Of a stretch of DNA of 64,000 bases, positions 47,332-57,630 are shown piece by piece; position 1 is the stretch's first letter, and every line of letters begins with the position of its first letter. The notes below the pieces were generated by a model, which made no database searches, was not told the DNA's origin, and was given only the letters and a program-made list of their open reading frames with translations. The DNA comes from Planctomycetota bacterium (GTDB lineage Bacteria > Planctomycetota > UBA1135 > GCA-002686595): the NCBI GenBank assembly GCA_016795205.1, contig JAEUHZ010000021.1, forward strand, positions 277,562-341,561, written 5' to 3'. Made by a program: the position numbers and the translations under genes.

Positions 47332-49398
47332 ATGAGGCTCCCGCGCTGGACTGTCTGGCCCGCGCTGGTGGCGCTCCTCGCGTTCGCCATCCCCGGCGTC
47401 CTGCGACACGAGCCCGCCGCGACCAAGGCGGCACCGCGTGTCGTCGTGCTGGGCATCGATGGGGTGGACCCCGTCCTGCTGCGCGAGGCGCTCGCGCGCT
47501 TCCCCGAGGCCACTCGGAACTGGGCGCGCGCCGCCGCGAACGGCATTCACCCGCTGCGCACGTCCGTGCCGCCGCAGTCGCCGGTCGCGTGGTCGAACTT
47601 CATCACCGGCCGCGATCCGGGTGGTCACGGCATCTACGACTTCATCCACCGCGATCCCTTGACGCGTCTGCCGATCCCCTCGACGGTCAAGGCCGAGGCG
47701 CCGCGCGCGATCCCGCTGCCGGCGGGCTGGCAATTCCCGCTGGGCGGCGACGCCGAATCGAACCGCAGCGGCGTCGCGTTCTGGACGGTGCTCAAGCAGC
47801 ACGGCATCCCCGCGGACGTGTGGCGGATGCCCGCCAATTTCCCGGTCGAGGGCTCCGAGGGCTGGTCGTTCAGCGGGATGATGACGCCCGCGATCGACTC
47901 GGCCTACGGCAAGTACACCTTCTACACCACGGCCCCCGACCCCGCCGCGATCGCCAACGAGGGCCGCATCGTGGCCGTGCGCGAGTTCGACGGACGCGTG
48001 GACACGCAGCTCTCGGGGCCGGCGAGCCCCTTCCGCCAGGACGGCGCGGCCGCCACGATCCCGCTGCGCGTCTTGCTCGATCGTGAGGCGCGCGCGGCCG
48101 CGATCGAGGTCGGCGGGCGCGTGATCGTCGTGCGCGAGGGCGGCTGGACGAGCTGGGTCCAGGTCGGCTTCGACCTCCTGCCGCTGGGCGTCGCGCCGGT
48201 CGCGGGGATCGTGCGCTTTCACCTCAAGCGCCTCGACCCGCTCGAGCTGTACGCCTCGCCCGTGAACATCGATCCCACGGCGCCGGTCGCGCCGGTGTCC
48301 GAGCCCACCGACGCCAGCGCGCAGGCCGCGCGGCAGGCCGGCCTGTACTACACGCAGGGCATGCCCGAGGACGTGAACGGCGTCAAGGAAGGCGTGCTCA
48401 CGGATCGCGAGTTCCTCGACCAGGCCGAGCTCGTGCATCGCGAGGGCCTGCGCTTGCTCGACCTGGGCTTCCGCCGCTGGAAGGAGCGCGGCGGGTTCCT
48501 GTTCTTCTACTTCTCGGGCGTCGACCTGTGCGGCCACATGCTGTGGCGCCACCACGACGCCGAGCACCCCAATCACGATGCGCGGATGGCGCTGGAGAGC
48601 ACGGAGTCGTGGTCGCACCGCGGCGGGAGCACCTGGAAGGACGTGATCTTCGACCTCTACCTGCGCATGGACCCGATCGTGGGCCGCGTGCTCGACGAGG
48701 CCGGCGCCGATGGCACCGTGATCGTCATGAGCGATCACGGGTTCGCCTCGTACCGGCGCAAGTTCTCGCTGAACACGTGGCTGCTCGAGAACGGCTACCT
48801 CGTCCTGAAGGCGGGGCGCGAGCGCGAACGCCCGGAGAGCGATCCGGAGCACGGCTACGTGACGATCTTCGACGCGGTCGACTGGTCGCGGACGCGTGCC
48901 TACGGCATGGGCTTCAACGGGCTCTACCTGAACCTCGCGGGACGCGAGGGCGACGACCCGGCCACGCCCGAAGACGAGCGCGGCATCGTGGCGCCGGGCT
49001 CAGAGGCCGAGGCGCTGCTCGACGAGATCGAGGCCAAGCTGTTGGCGCTGCGCGACGGCGACGCGCGGCCCGTGCTGCGCTGCGACCGAGCCTCGACCGC
49101 CTACCGCGGCGAGCGCGTGGCAGAAGCCCCCGACCTGGTCGTGGGGTACGATGCGAACTACGGGAACTCGGACGAGTCCAGCCTCGGACGCATCCCGCAC
49201 GAAGTCCTGGCGGACAACCTGGGCGGGACCTTCCAGGGCAGCCACTTGATGGCACCCGAGGTCGTGCCGGGGATCCTGCTCTCGACGCGCGCGGTGCGGA
49301 AGGGGGAGCACGGGCTCGAGGACCTGACGGTCGAGATCCTCAAGCAATACGGCATCGCACCGCTCGCCGGAATGCGCGGCGCGCCGGTGCTGGAATGA
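47332..49398 (+). CDS. Exported AP-superfamily phosphoesterase (second paralogue)
   Basis: A 688-residue protein with an N-terminal signal or anchor (WPALVALLAFAIPGVL). Domain motifs parallel the upstream paralogue: VVVLGIDGVDP, PPQSPVAWSNFITG, HGIYDFIHRDP, FSGVDLCGHMLWRHHD and VIVMSDHGFASYRRKFSLN. The shared NTWLLENGYL segment confirms paralogy. The substrate could be a phosphodiester, phosphonate or phosphoglycolipid head group; sequence alone does not decide. The next two genes follow closely and likely form one operon. Confidence 0.88.
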   Translation: MRLPRWTVWPALVALLAFAIPGVLRHEPAATKAAPRVVVLGIDGVDPVLLREALARFPEATRNWARAAANGIHPLRTSVPPQSPVAWSNFITGRDPGGHGIYDFIHRDPLTRLPIPSTVKAEAPRAIPLPAGWQFPLGGDAESNRSGVAFWTVLKQHGIPADVWRMPANFPVEGSEGWSFSGMMTPAIDSAYGKYTFYTTAPDPAAIANEGRIVAVREFDGRVDTQLSGPASPFRQDGAAATIPLRVLLDREARAAAIEVGGRVIVVREGGWTSWVQVGFDLLPLGVAPVAGIVRFHLKRLDPLELYASPVNIDPTAPVAPVSEPTDASAQAARQAGLYYTQGMPEDVNGVKEGVLTDREFLDQAELVHREGLRLLDLGFRRWKERGGFLFFYFSGVDLCGHMLWRHHDAEHPNHDARMALESTESWSHRGGSTWKDVIFDLYLRMDPIVGRVLDEAGADGTVIVMSDHGFASYRRKFSLNTWLLENGYLVLKAGRERERPESDPEHGYVTIFDAVDWSRTRAYGMGFNGLYLNLAGREGDDPATPEDERGIVAPGSEAEALLDEIEAKLLALRDGDARPVLRCDRASTAYRGERVAEAPDLVVGYDANYGNSDESSLGRIPHEVLADNLGGTFQGSHLMAPEVVPGILLSTRAVRKGEHGLEDLTVEILKQYGIAPLAGMRGAPVLE

Positions 49399-49413
49399 AC
49401 CAAGGAGACCCCC

Positions 49414-49611
49414 ATGTTCGGCGGCGGCAACAAGATCAAGCTCGAGAAGGACCTCCTGGAGCGCATCAAGAAGATCAGCGCGGCCGCGGGCTACGCGAGC
49501 CACGAGGAGTTCATCGTGCACGTCCTCGAGAAGGAGATCGCGAAGTTCGAGGGCGCCCAGAGCGACGCGGACATCGTCGAGAAGCTCAAGGGCCTCGGGT
49601 ACATCTCCTGA
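49414..49611 (+). CDS. Small conserved protein, possibly ribbon-helix-helix-like
   Basis: 65 residues. GGAG lies before the ATG, 15 bases after the phosphoesterase stop. The sequence is mostly two amphipathic charged helices (LEKDLLERIKKISAAAGYAS, then EEFIVHVLEKEIAKFEG) with a short C-terminal motif LKGLGYIS. Composition and the position between two coding genes support a real gene. A DNA-binding RHH fold is possible. The function is unknown. Confidence 0.72.
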   Translation: MFGGGNKIKLEKDLLERIKKISAAAGYASHEEFIVHVLEKEIAKFEGAQSDADIVEKLKGLGYIS

Positions 49612-49642
49612 CGCTGCACGCGCCGCGCCGAGCTCCCACGGA

Positions 49643-50500
49643 ATGAACGCCCTGAACGGAGCCGCGACGGCGGCCTTCGACGCGCTGCTCTGGCCGCTCG
49701 AACGCCTGGGCGTGGCCTGGTCCTTGATCCTCGTCAGCGGGGTCTTCGGCGTCCTGGCACTGTTCCTGTTCAAGCACGTCTCGGCCCAGCGGCGGATCCG
49801 CGCGACGAAGGACCGGATCAAGGGCCACCTGATCGAGATCCGGATATGGCAGGACGACCTCGCCATCGTGGCCAAGGCCACCGGCAAGGTGCTGCTGCGC
49901 AACGCACAGTACCTGGGCCTGAACCTCTTGCCGTTCGTGCCGCTGTCGATCCCGTTCGTGTTCGTCTTGGCGCAGCTCGTCGTGCGCTACGCGTACCAGC
50001 CGCTGCGGCTCGTCGAGCCGCAGACTGAGCTCCTGGCGGGCGAGGGCACGACGCTCGAGATCGTGCTGGCCGAGGCCTCGGCGGCACGCACGCAAGACCT
50101 GCGGGTGAACGTGCCGGCCGGCCTGGAGGCCGTTTCGCCCCTGGTGCGCGTGCCGAGCGAGGGGCGCGCCTTCCAGGAGTTCGTCGCGCGCCAGAGTGGC
50201 GAGTACGAGCTCGTGATCGAGATTCCGGGCCTCGCGAGCGTCACGAAGCGCGTCGCCGCCGGAGACGCGACTCCACGGACACTGCAGCCCCTGCGCGGCA
50301 GCAGCTTCCTCGACGCCTGGCTGTGGCCGGCCGAGCCAGCGTTCGAGTCGGGCTCGCCCTTCGCCTCGATCTCGATCGCCTACCCCGACCGCGAGCTCGG
50401 TTGGCTCCCGGGCGGGGCGGGCGGGATCGTGATCACGTTTCTCCTGGCGTCGATGCTGTTCGGCGCCTTGGCGATCAAGCCGCTCAAGGTCGCCATCTGA
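49643..50500 (+). CDS. Membrane protein linked to the phosphoesterase operon
   Basis: 285 residues. Helices lie near 22-43 and 90-115, with a basic cytoplasmic segment between them (QRRIRATKDRIKGHLIEIR). A periplasmic domain of about 150 residues follows, and there is a last helix near 260-280. The basic amphipathic segment between two helices is reminiscent of the Oxa1/EMC3-type insertase layout, but this is only a resemblance. It starts 31 bases after the small gene. The function is unknown. Confidence 0.75.
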   Translation: MNALNGAATAAFDALLWPLERLGVAWSLILVSGVFGVLALFLFKHVSAQRRIRATKDRIKGHLIEIRIWQDDLAIVAKATGKVLLRNAQYLGLNLLPFVPLSIPFVFVLAQLVVRYAYQPLRLVEPQTELLAGEGTTLEIVLAEASAARTQDLRVNVPAGLEAVSPLVRVPSEGRAFQEFVARQSGEYELVIEIPGLASVTKRVAAGDATPRTLQPLRGSSFLDAWLWPAEPAFESGSPFASISIAYPDRELGWLPGGAGGIVITFLLASMLFGALAIKPLKVAI

Positions 50501-50512
50501 CCGGGTGCCGCG

Positions 50513-51703
50513 TCAGCGCTCCTCGACCGCTGGCAGCTCGGGCGGTCGCACGCGGCGGCGGCGCTCGGTCAACGCATCGAGGAAGGCCTTGAGGTCGGCT
50601 TTCTCGCGCGCGTCGAGGCCCAGTTCCTTCAAGAGCGGCGACTTCGTCGGGAACAACGGGTCGTCGGCCTCCTCGGGCTTGCGCTTCAAGGTCGGCATGC
50701 CGACCGAGTACATGTTCAGGACGCCGTCGAGGTCGAAGAGCCCGTTGTGCATGTACGGACCCGTGCGCGCCACGTTGCGCAGCGAGGGCGTCTTGAAGCG
50801 GCCGACGTCGGCCGGGTCGCGCGTGACCTCGTAGCGTCCGAGGTCCTGCAGCTTGCGGCCGTAGTAGGACAGTCCCACGTCGTGGAACAGCCCGTCCGTG
50901 AGCAGCGGACCGTGGTGGCAGTTCGCGCAGCGCGCGCGGGTGCGGAACAGGTGCAGCCCGCGCACGGCCTCGTCGGAGAGCGCGTCGGCCCGGCCGTCGA
51001 GGAACTCGTCGAAGGCGCTGGACCCGTCGCTCACGAGCGTGCGCTCGAAATCGGCGATCGAGCGCAACGCGTGGGGCAGCGTGGGCTCGGGCTGGCCGAA
51101 GGCGGCCTCGAACCGCGCGCGGTAGCCGCTGCTCCTTGCCAGCACCTCGACCACGTGCGCGGCGCTGGCGTGCATCTCGCGCGGGTTCTCGAACACGGCC
51201 AGCGCTTGGTCCTCCAGCGTCGTGACCCGTCCGTCCCAGAAGAAATGCGCACCGAACGCGACGTTGAGCAACGACGGCGCGTTGCGCGGCAGCGGCTGGA
51301 AGGCGTGGCCGAAGCTCGTCGAACGACCGTCGGCCCAGCCCAGCTCGGCGTCGTGGCACGAGGCGCACGCCATCTGGCCCGGGCCGGAAAGGCGTGCGTC
51401 GAAGAACAGCATCCGGCCGAGATCGACGCGTGCCTCGTGGCGCGGGTCCTCGCTGCGCGGCGGTCGGGGCACGCGCCCCAGCTCCACGAAGGCCACGCCC
51501 GCGTCGATCTCGGGCGCGGGCCACGCGGATGCTGGCTGGGCGTAGAGCGCGCGCAGCCGGGCCGCCTCCGCCGCGGCCACGGCGGGCCGTGCGGAGTCGG
51601 AAGCCGCGCCGGCCCCGGGCGTCGGCGCGTCCGCGGAGCGGCAGGCGCAGGCCAGCAGCAGGAAGATCGGGAGCGCGGGCGCGCGCGGGGCGGGGAGCGT
51701 CAT
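50513..51703 (-). CDS. MauG/cytochrome c peroxidase-type diheme lipoprotein
   Basis: A 396-residue protein starting with a lipoprotein signal (PIFLLLACACRS, lipobox LLAC). Two heme c sites, MACASCHDAELGW and RCANCHHGPLLTDG, and the MauG/CCP motifs FFWDGRV and TPSLRNVARTGPYMHNG are present. It reduces H2O2 or performs radical-type oxidation in the periplasm. The in-frame upstream ATG is disfavoured because it breaks the signal peptide. It converges with the membrane protein, 12 bases apart. Confidence 0.92.
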   Translation of the reverse strand: MTLPAPRAPALPIFLLLACACRSADAPTPGAGAASDSARPAVAAAEAARLRALYAQPASAWPAPEIDAGVAFVELGRVPRPPRSEDPRHEARVDLGRMLFFDARLSGPGQMACASCHDAELGWADGRSTSFGHAFQPLPRNAPSLLNVAFGAHFFWDGRVTTLEDQALAVFENPREMHASAAHVVEVLARSSGYRARFEAAFGQPEPTLPHALRSIADFERTLVSDGSSAFDEFLDGRADALSDEAVRGLHLFRTRARCANCHHGPLLTDGLFHDVGLSYYGRKLQDLGRYEVTRDPADVGRFKTPSLRNVARTGPYMHNGLFDLDGVLNMYSVGMPTLKRKPEEADDPLFPTKSPLLKELGLDAREKADLKAFLDALTERRRRVRPPELPAVEER

Positions 51704-51989
51704 GAATGTGCGGTCCAAATGGGCAGGCGGGTCGCAGCGGCCGGCGCCAATCTAGCGCACCGCCAGGCACGCTCCCGCGCTGCGGGTCGCGCGCCCGACC
51801 ACCGCGGCGCGGCGCATGGGTGGGACCACGCGCGCCGTGATCCGCCTGTGCGCAGCACGAGCAGGCCCAGGCACGCCACGACGCGCCCCAGGCGCGCCGC
51901 AGCCGGACAGATCCCCCGGGCCACGCGGGGACTCGGCCGTCCGGGTCGCTATCCTCCGCCGCGACCGAGAGGCCCCCCTGGAACCCGCG

Positions 51990-53540
<1,551 letters not shown>

Positions 53541-53637
53541 TCCGGTTCGCCCGGAGGCGCAGTCCCGGGCACGACGGCGCGCGCCGGGATCGCTCCCGGC
53601 GCGCGCCTTGGTGCTGGAACGTGCTGGCCGCGCGCCC

Positions 53638-56001
53638 TCAGCGCGACCACTCCACGGAGACGCCGTTCGTCAGGTTGAACGTCGCGCTCGTGCAGTAGCT
53701 CGCGGCGTTGCGGTACCAGACCTGATAGGTGCGCGTGCCGCCGTCCAGGGGAACGAGGCCGGTCGTGGCGAGCGGCAGGTCGATCCCGGTGGGGAAGGTG
53801 TAGTTCCCCAGGTTCACGGCGCGGGTTGCCAGTCGGACGACCGTGCCCGCGACGCAGCGCAGGCCGTCGCCGAAAGTGACGGGGGAGGACGACGTGCCCT
53901 GGAAGAACAGGCAGACCGAGTTGGGCATCCCCGCTGCGTGGAGCTGCAGCGTGTCGTTCTGCGTCGAGGCCACGCCGGTCGTCGTGAGCACCGCGCCGGC
54001 GGCGTTCACCGAGTTGGCGCAGCCGCGGCCGGCGCTGCCGCTGTTGCCGCACGGGCAGGCCAGGCCGGTGCCGTCGCCGAAGCAGAAGGTCGAGGCCTGG
54101 CCGCCCACGTAGCCATCGAAGAGCGCTGCGGCCACGTCGTGCTCCGTGTCGCTCTGACGGATGTCGTAGGCCAGGAAGTAGCGCTGGCCGCCGCCGGTCG
54201 CCGAGCGTTGCGCCGCGACCTGGGAGTTGCGCTGCGACAGGCCCATGTGGTTCACGTTGACGTGCGCCTGCGCGATGCCGATCTGGCCGCCCGACAGGAA
54301 CAGGTCCGAGGCGAAGACGTCGTAGTTCAGGAAGTCAGGGTCGAACTCCGAGTACGTGAGCAGGAAGTGCTGGCCGTCGCTGTCGATGCTGGGCTCGATC
54401 TGAGCCACCGCTGACTGTCCGGAGCCCTCGAGGATCGTCACGTCGATCTGCTGTGAGGCCGTCGAGCCGTTGACCGGCACGACCCACACCCCGAAGTTCG
54501 TGGACGCGAGGCTGTTGCGCTGGAACGCGACCAGCGTCTGCAGCGTGCCCCGCAGCGGGCTCGAGACGCTGGGTGCTTGATCGTTGGCCAGTCCGAAGGC
54601 CGTGATGCCGAAGGGGCCGTCCACCAGACCGCCGTGCCAGGCGATGCGCGCGCCGTAGATGTCGCCGCGGTAGACGACGTCGTTGCGCCGGAACGCGACC
54701 AGCCACTCGTTCATGTCGTTCGAGCGCGAGATCGCGGGCTGCGTGTCCGGGGCGTTGAACACGCGCGGCAAGTACGTGGGCGCGATGCCGAAAGGCGTGC
54801 CGTCGGCGTCCAGCAGCCGGTAGCCGATCTCGCCTTCCTGGGCGTTGATCTCGCGCTGGAACACGACGCAGAAGTAGCCCTGCGAGGGATGCGGATCGCC
54901 ACCGACGTCCGGGAAGCGCTTGTTGCCACCGGCCGAGCCGCCGATGCTGGTCTGCACGCCCAGCGTGAGGATCGTGCCGTTCGGGCGCACCGTGCGCGTC
55001 TGGATCGAGTACGGCGTCGTCGTCGTGACCTCGCAGGCGACGAGGCTGTTGTGCAGCACGCCGTTGTAGGCGATGCGCGGCCGGTGCCAGCCCGCGGACG
55101 TGAAGTCGATCCAGGCGCTGGCGATCGTGGCGCCGCTCGCGCTGATGCTCTTGACGAAGATGTCGGTGTCCGCGCCCGCGAAGACCTGCTCGTAGGTCAC
55201 CATCCACACCTGGTTGAACGAGTCCCACACGGCGTCGGGCTGGTACGTGTCGCGGTCGGAGACGCTGTCGAGCCAGATGTTCATGACCGTCGGGTCGATC
55301 GTCAGCGGCATCGCGGCCGTCGCCAGGAAGTCCGCGCCGACGCGGATCACGATCGCGCCGTCCTCGAAGCGCGTGGGGGCACTGACGCGCCGGCCCTCGC
55401 CGTCGATCGCGATGGCGCGGCTGTAGGTCACGCGGCCGAGGTCTCCGCGGAACTCCAGACCGGCGGCGGTCTCGGCGCCGGCGAGCGCGCTCTGGACCGG
55501 GATGCGCAGGACGATCTCTCCCGCGCGCGGCAGCGACGGGAAGACGAAGAGCTGCTCGATCTGGTCGGGCTCGAGCTCGTAGGCCTCGACGAACGCGCCG
55601 CGATCGAGCTCGATCCGGTCGCCGCTGCGCGCAGCGGGGACCTCGCGCAGGAAGGCCAGCGGCTCGCCGCCGATCGTCACGCTCGCGGGCGAGAGCGCGT
55701 GCGGCAGGGACTGTTCCTGGCGCGGGCCGAAGCTCGGGAAGTAGACCGCGCCGTCGGCGCCGAAGCTCGCCTTCCAGCGCTCGCCGCGCGCCCACAGGCG
55801 ACCGTCGCCGGGCTCGTCGTGCCATACGCGGCTCCAATCGATCCCCTCAGCAACGGCAGGGGCGATCCGTCCCGGAGCGCCGGGCGGGTTCGCGGGCTCG
55901 GGGACGGAAGGGACGGAGCGCATCTGGGCGAAGGCCGAGGTGGCGCACACGAAGAGCAGGGCGATGGGGGCGCCGCTCCGGGTGGGGATGAGGGGGTGCA
56001 T
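53638..56001 (-). CDS. Large exported protein with planctomycete C-terminal module
   Basis: 787 residues. Signal peptide near residues 10-26 (IALLFVCATSAFAQ). A beta-rich repeat region spans about 30-640, resembling a propeller with many SISASG, DVNHM and DSDGQHFLLTYSE-type blades. The last 150 residues form a Cys/Gly module beginning FCFGDGTGLACPCGN and ending YQVWYRNAASYCTSATFNL, shared with the protein at 60730. No catalytic residues were recognised; a surface or extracellular role is inferred. Confidence 0.82.
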   Translation of the reverse strand: MHPLIPTRSGAPIALLFVCATSAFAQMRSVPSVPEPANPPGAPGRIAPAVAEGIDWSRVWHDEPGDGRLWARGERWKASFGADGAVYFPSFGPRQEQSLPHALSPASVTIGGEPLAFLREVPAARSGDRIELDRGAFVEAYELEPDQIEQLFVFPSLPRAGEIVLRIPVQSALAGAETAAGLEFRGDLGRVTYSRAIAIDGEGRRVSAPTRFEDGAIVIRVGADFLATAAMPLTIDPTVMNIWLDSVSDRDTYQPDAVWDSFNQVWMVTYEQVFAGADTDIFVKSISASGATIASAWIDFTSAGWHRPRIAYNGVLHNSLVACEVTTTTPYSIQTRTVRPNGTILTLGVQTSIGGSAGGNKRFPDVGGDPHPSQGYFCVVFQREINAQEGEIGYRLLDADGTPFGIAPTYLPRVFNAPDTQPAISRSNDMNEWLVAFRRNDVVYRGDIYGARIAWHGGLVDGPFGITAFGLANDQAPSVSSPLRGTLQTLVAFQRNSLASTNFGVWVVPVNGSTASQQIDVTILEGSGQSAVAQIEPSIDSDGQHFLLTYSEFDPDFLNYDVFASDLFLSGGQIGIAQAHVNVNHMGLSQRNSQVAAQRSATGGGQRYFLAYDIRQSDTEHDVAAALFDGYVGGQASTFCFGDGTGLACPCGNSGSAGRGCANSVNAAGAVLTTTGVASTQNDTLQLHAAGMPNSVCLFFQGTSSSPVTFGDGLRCVAGTVVRLATRAVNLGNYTFPTGIDLPLATTGLVPLDGGTRTYQVWYRNAASYCTSATFNLTNGVSVEWSR

Positions 56002-56261
56002 GAGGCTGGCTGCGGTGATCGTGGACTGGCGGAGGGCGATTCCGGCGGCCGGACGTCCCGGCGCTGGTCCTGCTCCATCCGTCGGATCTGCAACCCCGCG
56101 CCGCCGGCGACAGGGAATCCGGGATCTCGCCGCAGGACCTCCGGTGCGCCCCGCGGAGCTCGAGGCGGGGGCCCCCGGGCGGCTGCGGCTGCTCGGGGGC
56201 ACCGCCAACCGCCCCGGCGCGTCCGAGCCCACCAGCCGGCAGCCGGGCCCCCGCGCCGGAC

Positions 56262-56969
56262 CTAGGTCGGGGTGTCGGGCCCGGACTGCCCGGCCCCGGC
56301 GACCCCGACGGTCTCCCAGGCTGTGCGGGTCGCTCCACGCACGCGGGCCGCGGCGACCATCTTGTCGGAGAGCCAGGCCGGGCGGCGGACGGGGACGAAC
56401 ACGGGCGGCCCCAGGCCGGCCGCGGTGAACTCGTCGGCCACGCTGCTCAGCGCATGCGCGTTGTGAGGTCGCGCGCGCAGACCCGTGCGCGCGCGCAGGC
56501 GGCCGAGCCAGGTGCGCAGCGCGGCAGCGTGGCGGAAGTCGACGACGACACCGATCCGCGCCACGCGCGCGAGCTCCGCCAGGATCGCCACGCGCAGCGA
56601 GCGTTCACGCACGAGGTGCAGGAGGCGCACGCACACCGCGACGTCCACGCTGTGGTCCGCGAGCGGCAGGCGCGTCAGGTCGCCCACGGCGAAGCGCGCC
56701 GAGGCTTGGCGCGCGCGCGCCTCGCCGAGCATGGCGGGAGCCAGATCGACCCCGATGTAGGCGCGCTCCGTGGACAGGAAGGCGCACAGGCGGCCGGCGC
56801 CGCAGGGCGCGTCGAGCACGCTGGTAAAAGGGGCCAGGTGCTCGAACGCGGCGGCCAGCGCGCGCTGCTTGCGCGCGTCGCGCGCTCGGCCGCGCGCGGA
56901 ATCCCAGCGCAGGGCGTAACGCCGTGCATGCTCCGCGTCGCCGTAGACCACGAGCTTGGGGTCGCGCAC
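56262..56969 (-). CDS. SAM-dependent methyltransferase
   Basis: A 235-residue class I methyltransferase with a GTG start. The SAM loop is VLDAPCGAGRLCAFL, motif II is YIGVDLAPAMLGEAR, and the later DLTRLPLADHSVDVAVC is characteristic. It resembles UbiE or Methyltransf_11 enzymes. It is divergent from the HD gene. The substrate is unknown. Confidence 0.87.
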   Translation of the reverse strand: MRDPKLVVYGDAEHARRYALRWDSARGRARDARKQRALAAAFEHLAPFTSVLDAPCGAGRLCAFLSTERAYIGVDLAPAMLGEARARQASARFAVGDLTRLPLADHSVDVAVCVRLLHLVRERSLRVAILAELARVARIGVVVDFRHAAALRTWLGRLRARTGLRARPHNAHALSSVADEFTAAGLGPPVFVPVRRPAWLSDKMVAAARVRGATRTAWETVGVAGAGQSGPDTPT

Positions 56970-57045
56970 GCCGCCATCCTGCCGCCGCGCGGGCGGCCGC
57001 GGAAAGTCCTTCCTCGCGCGGCATGACGGCCGCAGGATCGCGGAC

Positions 57046-57621
57046 ATGTTCGACCCCGCGACCGAGCGTGCGATCTGCGCCAGCCTGGACGCCCACCGCG
57101 GCCAGATGCGCAAGGGGGGCGAGGGGACCCCGTACGCGGCCCACCCCGTGCACGTCGCGCTGATCCTGGCCCGCCTGGGTGCCGCGCCGCGCGTGCTGCA
57201 GGCCGCCTTGCTGCACGACGCCGCCGAGGACTCGCCGGACTGGCCACTGGAACGCATCGCACGCGAGTTCGGCGCCGAGGTCGCGGGCGTCGTGGCCGAG
57301 CTGACCGAGGACAAGTCGCGGACCTGGGAGGAGCGCAAGCAGGCGCAGCTCGTGAGCGCGCCGCGGCTCTCGCGCGACGCGCTACTGGTCAAGGCGGCGG
57401 ACAAGCTGCACAACCTGCGCACGCTGGCCGCGGACCTGCGCGAGGCCCGGGATCCAGCCGCGGTCTGGGCGCGCTTTCGCGGCGGGCGTGAGCGCACGCT
57501 GGCCCTGTCGCGCGCGCTCGTCGAGGCTCTGGCGGCGCGTTGTGACCCGCGCCTCGCCGCGGAACTGCGCGGCGCGCTGGACGACCTGGAGCGGGCGTGC
57601 GGGCCACAGCCGGGGCGCTAG
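57046..57621 (+). CDS. HD-domain protein, probable small alarmone hydrolase
   Basis: A 191-residue HD-superfamily phosphohydrolase. Metal ligands appear as H33 in PYAAHPVHVA, H57-D58 in LLHDAAED and a later Asp in KAADKLHNLRTL, the pattern of the SpoT/RelA and MESH1 hydrolase domain. The synthetase and TGS domains are absent. It could hydrolyse (p)ppGpp or a related nucleotide. Its neighbour is a methyltransferase on the opposite strand and a peptidase gene 9 bases downstream. Confidence 0.88.
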   Translation: MFDPATERAICASLDAHRGQMRKGGEGTPYAAHPVHVALILARLGAAPRVLQAALLHDAAEDSPDWPLERIAREFGAEVAGVVAELTEDKSRTWEERKQAQLVSAPRLSRDALLVKAADKLHNLRTLAADLREARDPAAVWARFRGGRERTLALSRALVEALAARCDPRLAAELRGALDDLERACGPQPGR

Positions 57622-57630
57622 GATGCACCC

